Assembly: GCA_023614405.1 (NCBI GenBank)
Contig: CM042689.1
Span: forward strand, 275,287,533-275,351,532
Length of the DNA stretch: 64,000 nt
Reading direction: 5' to 3'
Origin: Avena insularis
Taxonomy: Eukaryota > Streptophyta > Magnoliopsida > Poales > Poaceae
Shown here piece by piece: positions 46,741 to 57,204 of the stretch. A program made the position numbers and the translations under genes. The notes under the pieces are model-generated. The model saw only the letters and a list, made by a program, of their open reading frames with translations. It was not told the origin of the DNA and did no database searches. Numbering within the stretch: the first letter of the stretch is position 1; each line of letters opens with the position of its first letter.

Positions 46741-47870
46741 CCATTAAAGGTATATTTGATATACATGTTATTGATGTTTACCTTACTAGCGCTTGTTTTA
46801 GTGCCTGGGTATATGATACTAGTTCAGTTGCTAATATTTGTAACTCGAAATAGGAGCTACGGAATAGATGACGGCTAGCAAGGGATGAGGTGACAATGCG
46901 CGTTGGCAATGGATCAAAAGTTGATGTGATGGCCGTCGGCACGGTCTCCTTAGTTTTACCTTCGGGATTAGTTTTAAACCTTAATAAGTGTTATTATGTG
47001 CCTGCGTTGAGCATGAACATTATATCTGGATTGTGTTTATTGCAAGACGGTTATTCATTTAAATCAGAGAATAATGGTTGTTCTATTTATATGAATAACA
47101 TCTTTTATGGTCATGCACCTGTTGGGAATGATTTATTTCTTCTGAATCGCGAAAGCAATGAAACGCACATCCATAACATTGAGGCTAGGAGATGCAAAGT
47201 AGAGAGTGATAATCCAACTTATTTGTGGCACTGCCGTCTAGGTCATATTGGTGTAAAACGCATGAAGAAACTCCATTCCGATGGACTTTTGGAGTCTCTT
47301 GATTTTGAATCATTTGACACGTGCGAGCCGTGCCTCATGGGCAAGATGATCAAAACCCCGTTCTCCGGAATAATGGAGCGAGGAACGGAATTATTGGAAA
47401 TCATACATACCGATGTATGCGGACCAACGAGTGTTTCAACGCGCGGTGATATCGCTGTTTTCTCACTTTTACTGATGACTTAAGTAGATATGGGTATATC
47501 TATTTAATGAAACATAAATCTGAAATGTTTGAAAAGTTCAAAGAATTTCAGAACGAAGTGGAAAACCATCGTAACAGGAAAATTAAATTTCTATGATCCG
47601 ATCGTGGAGGTGAATATTTTAGTTATGATTTTCTCACGCATCTTAAAGAAAGCGGAATCGTTTCGCAACTCACGCCACCCGGAACACCACAGCGCAATGG
47701 TGTGTCTGAACGCCGGAATCGAACTCTATTAGATATGGTGCGATCAATGATGTCTCTTACAGATTTGCCGTTATCATTTTGGGGTTATGCATTAGAAACC
47801 GCTGCATTCACTTTAAATAGGGCACCATCTAAAATCCATTGAGACGACACCGTATGAACTATGGTTTGGT
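46741..47870 (+). pseudogene. BARE protease and integrase
   Basis: Protease motif WVYDTSSVANIC at about 46808-46845 (family DTG/DTS), then two stops near 46852 and 46868. The frame 46890-47483 carries MRVGNGSKVDVMAVG, YYVPALSMNIISG, and the integrase zinc-binding segment LWHCRLGHIGVKRM...CEPCLMGKM (H-H-C-C). The core begins LLEIIHTDVCGPT. Frameshifts near 47465 and 47590 follow, then NGVSERRNRTLLDMVRSMMS and FWGYALETAAFTLN in another frame to about 47840. Confidence 0.92.
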
Positions 47871-48296
47871 GCTAAACCTAAGTTGTCGTTTCTTAAAGTT
47901 TGGGGATGCGAAGCTTACGTCAAGAAGTTGATGCCGGACAAGCTCGAACCCAAAGCGGAGAAATGCGTCTTCATAGGATACCCTAAGGAAACGATTGGGT
48001 ATACCTTCTACCACAGATCCAAAGGCAAAGTGTTTGTTGCAAATAACGGATCCTTTCTTGAGAAGGAGTTTCTCTCAAAAGAAGTGAGTGGGAGGAAGGT
48101 AGAGCTAGACGAGGTTATTGAACCTTCTCTCGAGTTGGAGAGTGGCACAGTACCTGAAATTGTTCCAGTGCCGCCTGCACCAACAAGAGAGGAAGCTAAT
48201 GACGAGGATCATGAAACTTCGAATGATGCTACTACTGAACTTCGCAGGTCGACAAGGTCACGTGCCACTCCTGAATGGTATGGCAACCCTGTCTAA
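47871..48296 (+). pseudogene. BARE integrase C-terminus and linker to RT
   Basis: A 137-codon frame from 47883 with FLKVWGCEAYVKKL, KCVFIGYPKETIGYTFYHRS and an acidic linker ending RRSTRSRATPEWYGNP. It stops at TAA 48294-48296, whereas in intact relatives it continues into RT. Confidence 0.9.
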
Positions 48297-48973
48297 ACCG
48301 TCTTGTTGTTAGACAACAGTGAACCTGCGAACTATGAGGAAGCAGTGATGAGCCCAGACTCTGAGAAATGGCTAGAGGCCACGAAATCCGAATTGGGATC
48401 CATGAGCGAAAACCAAGTATGGACTTTGGTGGACCCTCCTAGCGACCGTAAGGCCGTTGAGTGCAAATGGATTTTCAAGAAGAAAACGGACGCGGATGGT
48501 AATGTTACTGTCTATAAAGCTCGGCTTGTCGCAAAAGGGTTTCGGCAAGTTCAAGGTGTTGACTACGATGAGACTTTCTCTCTCGTAGCGATGTTTAGGA
48601 ACATTCGGATTTTATTAGCAATTGCTGCATTTCATGATTATGAAATATGGCAGATGGATGTCAAGACTGCGTTCCTCAATGGCAACATTGATGAAGAGTT
48701 GTATATGATGCAGCCCGAAGGTTTTGTCGATCCTAAGGATGCTAATAAGGTGTGCAAACTTCAGCGTTCCATTTATGGACTGAAGCAAGCATATCGGAGT
48801 TGGAACCTTCGTTTTTATCAAGTGATCAAGAGTTTTGGATTTGTTCCAAATTGCTACGAAGCTTTTATCCACAAGAAAGTGAGTGGGAGCTCGGTGACAT
48901 TTTTAGTACTATATGTGGATGACATATTGATTATTGTAAATGACATTGGTATGCTTAACGATGTGAAGAGTTA
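48297..48973 (+). pseudogene. BARE reverse transcriptase
   Basis: Copia RT in a 224-codon frame: MSPDSEKWLEATKSELGSM, VECKWIFKKKTDADGNV, YKARLVAKGFRQVQGVDYDE, IWQMDVKTAFLNGNIDEELY, CKLQRSIYGLKQAYRSWNLR and the catalytic YVDD at residues 204-207 (48912-48923). The RT is almost complete; a frameshift after DVKSY near 48975 separates it from its end and RNase H. Confidence 0.94.
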
Positions 48974-49575
48974 TTGAATAAATGTTTTTCAATGAAAGAC
49001 CTAGGAGAAGCTGCTTATATATTAGGCATCAAAATCTATAGAGATAGACAAACACGCCTAATAGCTTTAAGCCAAAGTACATATCTAGACAAAGTTCTGA
49101 AAAGGTTCGGAATGGATAAAGCAAAGAAAGGTTCATTGCCCATGTTGTCAGGTAAGATATTGAGCAAGGCTCAGTGTCCAGCTACGGTAAAAGATAGAGA
49201 TACTATGAGCAAAGTGCCATATGCCTCGGCCATAGGTTCTATCATGTATGCCATGCTATGTACTAGACCGGATGTGTCCAATGCTCTTAGTTTGACGAGC
49301 AGATACCAAAGTGATCCAGGAGTGGAACACTGGACAATCGTAAAGAACATCCTAAAGTATTCAAATAGGACTAAAGAAATGTTCTTGGTCTATGGAGGTG
49401 ATGAGCAGCTCGTCATAAAAGTTTACGTCGACGCTAGTTTTGACACCGACCCGGATGATTCTAAATCTCAGACAGGATACGTTTATATTTTGATTGGTGG
49501 AGCTGTGAGCTGGAGAAGCTGCAAGCAAAGCGTGATCACGGGATCTACAGTAGAAGCGGAATACATGGCCATTCG
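48974..49575 (+). pseudogene. BARE RT end and RNase H, truncated
   Basis: Frame starting KCFSMKDLGEAAYILGIKI, then SQSTYLDKVLKRFGMDKAKK, SKVPYASAIGSIMYAMLCTR, and RNase H motifs VYVDASFDTDPDDSKSQTGY and STVEAEYMAI. Homology ends right after EYMAI (49573). Downstream codons in the same frame belong to element H read out of frame, so the apparent longer protein is a chimera. Confidence 0.92.
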
Positions 49576-50457
49576 TAGTCTGGGGGCTAGACATGGTTGG
49601 GCCATTCAAAAAAGCCCGATCCGGTATGACACACCTGCTCGTAGCCGTAGACAAGTTCACCAAGTGGATCGAGGCAAAGCCCATCAAGAAGCTAGACGGA
49701 GCAACGGTGATCAAGTTCTTCACGGACATCATCATCCGATTTGGCTACCCACATAGCATCATCACGGACAACGACACCAATTTCGCGAAGGGGGGTTTTC
49801 ACCCATTTCTGCGAAGAGAAGGGCATCCGCCTGGAACTGGCATCGGTCACGCACCCATAATCGAACGGGCAGTGCGAGCATGCTAACGGCCTGGTTCTAG
49901 CCGAAATCAAGCCAAGGCTGATTGAACCACTCATCAGGTCACCCAAATGCTGGATCGAGGAGTTGCCAGCTATGCTATGGAGCCTGCGCACTACCCCGAA
50001 CCGTTCAACCGGCTTCACACCGTTCTTCCTTGTCTATGGGGCAGAAGCAGTTCTCCCAACGGACATCCAGTTCGACGCGCCCCGCAGACAGCTTTACACG
50101 GAGCAAGAAGCCAAGGAAGCAAGAGAGGACAACGTGGACCTGCTCGAGGAAGCGCGAGAGCTGGCTCTGTCTAGGTCAGCAATCTATCAGCAGGACCTGC
50201 GCCGCTACCATGCCAGCCGGATCCGGCCTACTTCCTTTCGCGAAGGAGATCTGATGCTGCACCTGGTCTAGAGCACCAAAGGAATGCACAAGCTGTCCCC
50301 ACCATGGGAAGGCCCATTCATCGTCAGTCGGGCGTTGCACAACAATTCATACTATCTGATCGACGCCCAGCAGCCGGCAAAGAACAAGGCAGATCGCTCG
50401 GATGAGGAGACGGAACGCCCATGGAACGCAAGCCTACTCCGGCCATTTTACACTTGA
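49576..50457 (+). pseudogene. H: Tat-lineage integrase, C-terminal two thirds
   Basis: Starts abruptly at WGLDMVGPFKKA (about 49581). The core reads THLLVAVDKFTKWIEAKP, RFGYPHSIITDNDTNFAKG, then after a frameshift near 49790 the Glu region (a TAG replaces a residue before SNGQ), PKCWIEELPAMLWSLRTTPN, GFTPFFLVYGAEAVLPTDI, LALSRSAIYQQDLRRYHA and SFREGDLM. A TAG at 50269-50271 precedes STKGMHKLSPPWEGPFIV and the final LLRPFYT with TGA at 50455-50457. The zinc-binding part and roughly 130 residues between this and 30987 are absent. Confidence 0.92.
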
Positions 50458-51045
50458 ACCAGAAGTGTATGTATCTTCCCTTTCATGTAATAAATGAACA
50501 AGCTTGGAAGCCTCGACACAGTACCAAGGATTTTGTCCCAGTTTCGCGCACCACATTCGTCTCCATACCGTCTGGCCCGGACACCCGTGATTTCTACAGG
50601 CGGCATAATATTGCATGAGGTGCCTAGAGCAAACTCTTTGGTTCCGGCTTCAGACCGCAAGCCGACTGTCGACCTGGCAAGAGCAAAAGCTCGAAGCACA
50701 TACTGCAAGAAAATGCCAACGCAGAAAACAGGGGCGCCTGGGCAAACCGGTTGCGCCTACAAGAGTTAGGCTAACAACAACGAACCGAAGTATTGCGAAG
50801 AAAACCAGCTAAGCCGTTCCTTCGATTCCGGCTGCAGACCGCAACCTGGCTGGCAGGCGGCAAGGACAACGCTCGAAAGACCAATGCTCGCTGAGAAAAG
50901 GGGAGCTGCTAACGGCCTAGCTCGAAAGGGCACCTTTCCTCATTTTCGTTCAATCATAACTATAAATGGGCGTGCATATAATGAAACTAACCCAAAGCAA
51001 CGCTGTGTCTCGCACGACACGAGCCATAACTTGACAGGAAATACG
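50458..51045 (+). other. H: noncoding region after integrase
   Basis: No gene recognised. Tat elements usually have a long noncoding region between integrase and 3' LTR; this is its beginning. Confidence 0.65.
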
Positions 51046-51491
51046 GTGGCAAAGAGCTTCGACCCGGCTGGCTACCCCAGCCGGCCCGAACCTCGGGGAC
51101 TACACCCAGTGGGCACGCTCCCGCTCACCCATCAACCTAAGTCAAGGTGGCAAAGAGCTTCGACCCGGCTGGCTACCCCAGCCAGCCCAAACCTCGGGGA
51201 CTACACCCAGTGGGAGCGCTCCCGTGCACCCATCAACTTAAGTCAAGGTGGCAAAGACCTTCGACCCGACTGGCTAACCCAGCCGGCCCGAACCTCGGGG
51301 ACTACACCTAGTGGGCGCGCTCCCGCGCACCCATCAACCTAATTCAAGATGGCAAAGAGCTTCGACCCGGCTAGCTACCCCAGTCGGCCTGAACCTCGGG
51401 GACTACACCCAGCAGGAACACTCCCGCGCACCCATCAACCTAAGTCAAGGTGGCAAAGAGCTTCGACCCGGCTGGCTACCCCAGCCGGCTA
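51046..51491 (+). repeat. H: tandem array, 101-bp unit, about 4.4 copies
   Basis: Units start with GGTGGCAAAGAGCTTCGACC-type sequence at 51046, 51147, 51248, 51349 and 51450. Copies differ by a few substitutions. Each unit holds an inverted repeat, CCGGCTGG-ctacc-CCAGCCGG in unit 1 (51064-51084). Arrays between integrase and 3' LTR are a known trait of Tat elements. Confidence 0.93.
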
Positions 51492-51590
51492 AAATTCCAA
51501 AGACCACAACCGATGAAGATATAAAGACAAAAAAGCCAATGACAAACAAAAAGACAGAATGAGCTCAAGAACAAAAGGGCCGTCAAGCCA

Positions 51591-53318
51591 TTAAGCGAAA
51601 CACGAAGGTTCCGCGCAAAATTCAAAGTTTGCGGTCACAGATTCATCAACACGCAACACCAACAAGGGGCAAGTTTGACAAATACACCTGGCATACCAGG
51701 GATCAAGGTTCTGGAGCTGGGGCGGCAGAGGGAGCATCAGCAGCAGGAGCAGGAGGCGGACCGGTAGGAGGGGCGCCAGCGTCGGCCGCAGGATCTTGGC
51801 TGGTGGAGGCAACATCGATGGAATTCCAGGGAGCTGGGACCAGTGGAACGACAATGGCTCGGAGGGGTCACGAAAGTCACGCTCTAGGTCCATGTAGGTG
51901 CCAATCTTCACCTCACAGGACCGGACCGCCGGAATGCTATCACGGAGGCCCTCGTAGCTGGTCCCAAGATGGAAACCGCGAGTGAGCATGCCTAGGTCAG
52001 CCCCCGGATACCAAGACTTCACCAGGGCCAAAGCCATCTCCACGCCTCCGCGAGCCGCCCATTCCTTGTGGATCTCCAGCACGTCGATGCCGCGAGACAA
52101 GGCAACAGCTAAGCTGGAGATGTCATGCAGATCACTCGCCTCCGGTCAGATGTAATGGAAGAGGTCATTAGCAACGGCGCGAAGACCATTGCTCTCCTCC
52201 GCCAGCACCTTAACCATATCCAAGGCGGTCAGGTCGCGGCCAGCCTCCTCCACCAGCAGCTTCTCTAGAGCCATCTCGGTCGACTCAGGGTAATGAGCCG
52301 CAACCAAAGACAGGAGTGAGCGGCAAGACTCGATTCAGCTAGCCACGGTACAAAGGAAGCAAGGAGCAGAAAAAAACTTACTGACAACCATCTCCGAGAT
52401 GCTCTGGAGGTGCTGGGTCAGCTCCTCTTCCCGGGAGCAGAGAGTCTTGATCGTCTCCTCCCTTTGGGCGGAGATTGTTTCAAAATTCTTCAGCGCCTCC
52501 GCCCGGATGTCAGCTGCCTTCTTGCCCCTCTCCATGCTAACCTCAAGCTGATGCTTGGCCGTGACCAGCTGGTCGAACTGCTCTTGCCGCGTCCTGTTCG
52601 ACTCCTCCAGCCGGGCAACCTCAGCCTTGAGGCGCTCCACCTCCTTCTCCTTGTCCAGAATCATGCTGTAGGAGGATACCCGATGGTCAACAAAAAGCGG
52701 GAAAAGGGAGCCAATCGCCAAGATAGGTCAGAAGAAGCAATCTTACGGCCGAGATCCTGGGTATTCTTCATCGACTCCAAAAATGCTCTCTGCAAAGAGA
52801 AACGAGTAAGAAACGGAGCGGCAAACTGGCTGGAAAAACAAAGCACGGGAAAATATAATGGGGAGAGACACCTACCTCCATCAAAATAGACAAATTTTTG
52901 GCCTCGCCAAGGCCCTTCTCCATTCCCTCAACAAGGTGGCGAACCTGGCCGAGTGCGATGGGCGCCGCGCTTGAGAGCTGGGCGAGGATCACACCCGGCG
53001 TCAGCACAGCCGGAGCTGGCCTCGAGCCGGTAAAGATGACCTCGTCATCATCAGCGGCCGCACCCGAAGATGCGGCCACCACCAGCTCCTTACCAGTTGG
53101 CTCGGGAGCGCCCGACTGGACGCCGCCCGCTGTAGCCGTCTGCATGGCCACAACCTCCTCCGTCACATCCATGATGACGGGCCTGGTGGAACTGGCTGGA
53201 GCATCGCTCCAGGCCGGGTTCACACCAACCCTAGGACGAAGGAGGGGGTCTCGGGGTCCTGCGCAGCCGTGAACAGCTGCCCCGACCGCGAAGACGCGGG
53301 CACCTGGTGCAGCAGCCC
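51591..53318 (-). pseudogene. H: antisense frame of the Tat element, C-terminal part (coiled coil)
   Basis: Three open stretches on the minus strand. 53223-52768 reads NPAWSDAPASSTRPVIMDVT, DDDEVIFTGSRPAP, GMEKGLGEAKNLSILME. 52721-52335 reads LDKEKEVERLKAEVARLEES, QEQFDQLVTAKHQLEVSMER and IKTLCSREEELTQHLQSISE, a clear heptad-rich coiled coil. 52100-51591 reads RGIDVLEIHKEWAARGGVEM, KSWYPGADLGMLTRGFHLGT. The gaps between may be introns or decayed coding sequence. Antisense frames of this kind after the integrase are known in Tat elements (putative gypsy-type transposon proteins); their function is unknown. The upstream half lies beyond D at 61371-62668. Confidence 0.7.
53314..53318. repeat. 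Target-site duplication of D, left copy (AGCCC)
   Basis: AGCCC directly before TGATACG; repeated at 61371-61375. Confidence 0.93.
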
Positions 53319-54860
53319 TGATACGTTGGAAACGTATCTATAATATTTGATGCTCCATGCTTGTTTAGTATCTACTTTGCTTTACTTGTCCACACTTTGA
53401 GGTGCTCTTTACATGGTTTCTGGTACTAACCTATTAACAAGTTGCAACAGTGGCAGATGCCCGTTTTCTGTTGTTTTTGGTTTTAGAAAAGTTAGTAAAG
53501 AAATATTCTCGGAATTGGACGGGACAAAGGACAAAGTCAATTACTTTCCGTGGGCAACAAGAAGTCTAGAGGAGAGCCGGAGGGGCCGGCCAGAGGGGCC
53601 AGACCCACCCTAGGCGCGGGTGGGCCCCACCCCGCGCCTGGCTAGGGTTTGGTCACCTTGGCCGCCGCCTCGGTCTCCCCCTTCGCCTATAAGAAGCCCC
53701 CAATGCAGAAACCCTGAGTACCCGATCAAATATCCACCAAACCGTCTGTAGCCACCGCCACCATCGTCCCTAGATCGGGGGGATCTGAAGTTCTTCCCGG
53801 CACCTTGCTGGAGGGGAGATCATCCCGGAGGCTTTCTCTCCGGTATGATGCGTGAGTAGTTCCACCTTGGACTATGGGTCCATGTAGTAGCTAGATGGTT
53901 GTATCTCCTCCTTTGTGCTTTCATGTATAGATATTGTGAGCTCCGTTCATGATCAAGATCTAATATATTTGTAATCATGCATATTGTGTTTACGGGGATC
54001 CGATGGATATTGAGATTATTATGTTGGTTTGATTAATGGTTTTGTCTTTATGATTCTATCATGTCTGTGTTGTTTGTGATCTTGCACGCTCTCTGTTGTT
54101 AGTAGCTATCTTGGCCAAGTACTTGCTAGTGACTCCAAGAGGGGGTATTTATGCTCGATAGTGGGTTCATGCCTCTAGTTTCCAAGGAAGTGATGAAATC
54201 TCTTGATTTGTAGATGTGTTGTTGCTACTAGGGAGAAAACAATTGTCTCTTGTTCATGGAACATGTGGACTGTTTACCTTACACACTTTGCTTAAAGCAG
54301 TTGTCTGTTGCTTGCAACTTAATACTGGTGGGGGTTCGGATGATAACCTGAAGGTGGACTTCTAGTCATAGATGCAGTTGGATGGTGGTCTATGTATCTT
54401 GTTGTATTGCCCAATCAACCTAATAGGATCTTTCTGACTAGTAATTGCATTGTTATGCTTTGCTCGATTGCCTGCAATTACTGCTGTAATTTGTTTACCC
54501 TTCATGCCATGTTGTTTATCTAAGGAGAGCACCTCTAGTGAACTATGGACCCCGGTCCAATCTTTACCATTGATACATCTTCCAATGTTACTTGTTTACT
54601 TTCTCCAAACCATTACCTTCCACACCATACGTTTAATCCTTTGTTACAACAAAACGGTGAGCTTGACAACCTCACTGTTCATTGGGGTAAAGTCTTGAAT
54701 TTGTGTTGTGCAGGTCTCCGTGTTGCTTGCAACACCTGTGTGATGTTTCCTTCCTCCTTCTGGTTCGATAACCTCGGTCTCAACTGAGGGAAAACTTGCT
54801 GCTTACTGCTTCACACCTTGCTCTTGGGGTTCCCAACAGGCTGTGCGTAGACAGTCTTCA
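53319..54860 (+). repeat. D 5' LTR, 1542 bp
   Basis: Starts TGATACGTTGGAAACGTATC (itself an inverted repeat, GATACGTT/AACGTATC) and ends GTAGACAGTCTTCA. Closely matches 59823-61370. Confidence 0.94.
53688..53693 (+). promoter_or_regulatory. TATA box of D 5' LTR
   Basis: TATAAG followed by AAGCCCC; same context in the right LTR (60192-60197) and on the minus strand in A and B. Confidence 0.65.
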
Positions 54861-54868
54861 AGCTTTTC

Positions 54869-54880
54869 TGGCGCCGTTGC
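54869..54880 (+). other. D primer-binding site, first copy (partial)
   Basis: TGGCGCCGTTGC, eight bases after the LTR end, matches the Asp tRNA end over 12 bases and then deviates (GGGGG instead of CGGGG). Confidence 0.75.
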
Positions 54881-54935
54881 GGGGGAATAAAGAAATAATC
54901 CCCCACGTCAACTAAACGCCATCAACAAGATTTTT

Positions 54936-54955
54936 TGGCGCCGTTGCCGGGGAGG
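54936..54955 (+). other. D primer-binding site, second copy (full)
   Basis: TGGCGCCGTTGCCGGGGAGG, full match to the Asp tRNA type, 67 bp after the first copy. A and B have only one site, at the position of the first. Confidence 0.8.
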
Positions 54956-55084
54956 CCAAGGACGTCTTCACAAGGGGAGTCCTTCATTTCCTTTCTGTTT
55001 ACTTTGTTTTTAGTTTGCTTTGTTTCTTTTGCTTGGTTTTGTTTGCCTATTTCCAAAAAACCCAAAAAATTAGTCTAGTTTGGT

Positions 55085-56320
55085 ATGCTTGCTTCATTAA
55101 AAAACACAAAAAAATTAGTTCCTGCTATAGCTGTTGCTGCTGTTTTTGGCTTGCCCGCCTTTTCCAAAATGAACTCCGCTAAGAACACCAAGTTGTGTGA
55201 CTTCACTAGCACCAACAACAATGATTTCCTAAGCACTCCTATTACTCCACCTGCTCCTAATGCTGCCTTTTATGAAATTAAGCCTGCTTTGTTGAATCTT
55301 GTGATGAGAGAGCAATTTTCTGGTGCTGGTTCTGATGATCCTGTTGCCCATCTTAATAGCTTTGTTGAACTTTGTGAGATGCAAAAGTATAAGGATGTAG
55401 ATGGAGATATTATTAAGCTCAAGCTTTTTTCCTTTCTCCTTGAGAGGAAAAGCTAAAGAATGGTTGCTTTCTTTGCCTAAAAATAGTATTGTTTCTTGGA
55501 CTAAGTGCAAAGATGCTTTTATTGGAAAGTACTATCCTCCTGCTAAGATTATATCTATGAGAAGTGATATTATGAAATTTAAACAACTTGATAGTGAACA
55601 TGTTGCTCCACCTTGGGAAAGAATGAAATCTTTGGTTAAGAATTGCCCTAATCATGGACTCACTGCTTGGATGATTATCCAGACTTTTTATGTAGGTTTA
55701 AACTTCTCTTCAAGAAACCTGCTGGATTCAGCTGCTGGAGGTACCTTTATGGGCCTCACTTTGGGTGCTGCAACAAGCCTCTTTGATAATATAATGGTTA
55801 ACTACTCTGAATGGCATGTTGAAAGAGCTCCACATGGTAAGAAGGTACATTCTATTGAGGAAACTTCCTCTTTGAGTGAAAAGATTGATATTATTATGGA
55901 TATGCTTGTTAATGGGAAATCTCCTCTAGATCCTAATAGTGTTCCCTTAGCCTCTTTGTTGCTCAAGAAGAGCAAGTTGATGTGAACTTCATTAGAAACA
56001 ACAATTTCAACAACAATGCCTATAGGAATAATTTTGGTAGCAACAACAATTATAGGCCTTATCCTCCTAATAATGGCAATTCCTATGGAAGCTCTTACAA
56101 TAATGCTAGAAGTGCCCCCCTCTGAACATGAAGTCATTCTCAAGGACTTTATTAGTAAACAAACCACTTTCAATAAGACTATAGAGGAAAAGCTTTTAAT
56201 CGTTGAGAAAATATTTCCTCTTTGTGTGAAGCTCAGTCTTCCTTGGTTAATAAAATGGCTGCTAAACATGAAGCCATTGAAAACACCTTTGCAACTGCTC
56301 ATGCCATACAAGTTATATTG
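55085..56320 (+). pseudogene. D gag
   Basis: Likely start at MNSAKNTKLCDFTS (55169), homologous to the B start; an upstream Met at 55085 is in the same frame. Core: FYEIKPALLNLVMREQFSGA, HLNSFVELCEMQKYKDVDGD. Frameshift near 55430, then FPFSLRGKAKEWLLSLPKNS, CKDAFIGKYYPPAKI, SSRNLLDSAAGGTFM. Second frameshift near 55970 before the asparagine-rich tail (FNNNAYRNNFGSNNNYR in a third frame), and further breaks near 56215 and 56340. No zinc knuckle seen. Confidence 0.88.
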
Positions 56321-56394
56321 ATGAAAATGTTAGGCCGTTAGCTCAACTTCATGCTAAGTGGGAAAGGGAAGCTGAAATTGATAGAAACAATAGT

Positions 56395-57201
56395 GTGTGC
56401 ACTATCACCACTAAACCACAAGTAGTCCCTATTCCTACTCCTACCATGCCTAAGCCTATTGAGCCTACTACTAGTGATGCCAAGTTTGACTTTGATATTG
56501 ATGGTTGCAATATTTCTGAAGTGATTATGTTCTTGCAAAAGTTTGCTAGAAGTCCTGATGCTAGTGATATGCATGTTGCCTTTACCAAACCCATTACAGA
56601 TGCTCTTGTCAAAATTAAGGAAGAGAAGCTAAAACACAAAGCTTCTATTCCTAGGAAAGTAGAAGATAGTTGGAAACCCATTATTAATATGCAAGTGAAT
56701 TACTTTGATCTCAAAGCTTCATGTGATCTTGGTTCTAGTGTCTCTATTATGCCTAGGAAGATTTATGAAATGCTTGATTTGCCACCTTTAGAAGATTGTT
56801 ATTTAGATGTCCCACTCAATGATAATGCTAAGAAACTCATGGGGAGTATTAATGATGTGCTCATTATGGTTAACAATGCTTATGTCCCTGTTGATTTCTA
56901 TGTTTTGGATGTTGAATACAATGCTTCTTGTCCTATTACTTTGGGAAGACCTTTTCTTAGAACAGTTGGTGCCATCATTGATATGAAAGAAGGCACCATT
57001 AAATATCATTTTCCATTCAAGAAAGCTATTGAAAACTTCCCTATGAGGAGAGAGAAGTTGCTTTTTGCTCCTCCTTTGAAAGCAAGATTTGATGTTAATG
57101 CTTCTTCATTTGAAAATACTAGATTCTTCTTGCTTCTTGTGCCTAACTTAAAGGCGTTAAAGAAAAGTACTTGTTGGGAGATAACCCAAGAGTTTCCTTG
57201 A
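56395..57201 (+). pseudogene. D aspartic protease domain
   Basis: Uninterrupted 268-codon frame. FDFDIDGCNISEVIMFLQKF at 31-50, KIKEEKLKHKASIPRK at 73-88, protease site DLGSSVSIMP at 111-120, PPLEDCYLDVPL, then VDFYVLDVEYNASCPITLGR and PFLRTVGAIIDM. Compared with B it reads on about 30 codons past SSFENT into the 3' region. It lacks its own likely start because it is the C-terminal part of the gag-protease polyprotein, so it is called a pseudogene with gag. Confidence 0.87.
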
Positions 57202-57204
57202 GTA

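Larger units (their letters stand above)
42957..49575 (+). mobile_element. BARE-1/WIS-2/Angela-type Copia element, 3' truncated
   Basis: The 5' LTR begins with the recognisable Triticeae Copia start TGTTGGAATTATGCCCTAGA. It is followed by an initiator-Met primer-binding site, a 1.2 kb leader, gag with zinc knuckle, protease, integrase, RT and RNase H in Copia order. The element stops inside RNase H at about 49573; polypurine tract and 3' LTR are absent, and Tat integrase of H starts within a few bases. Left flank is fragment C. In-frame stops and at least two frameshifts make it inactive. Confidence 0.96.

Noticed and set aside
51046..51491. CRISPR-like regular repeat spacing
   Set aside because: The whole 101-bp unit is repeated without unique spacers, the genome is plant, and the position fits a Tat tandem array.
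53413..53613. Small frames in the D LTRs (also 59917-60207)
   Set aside because: LTR sequence upstream of the TATA box; the two copies differ in frame and length.
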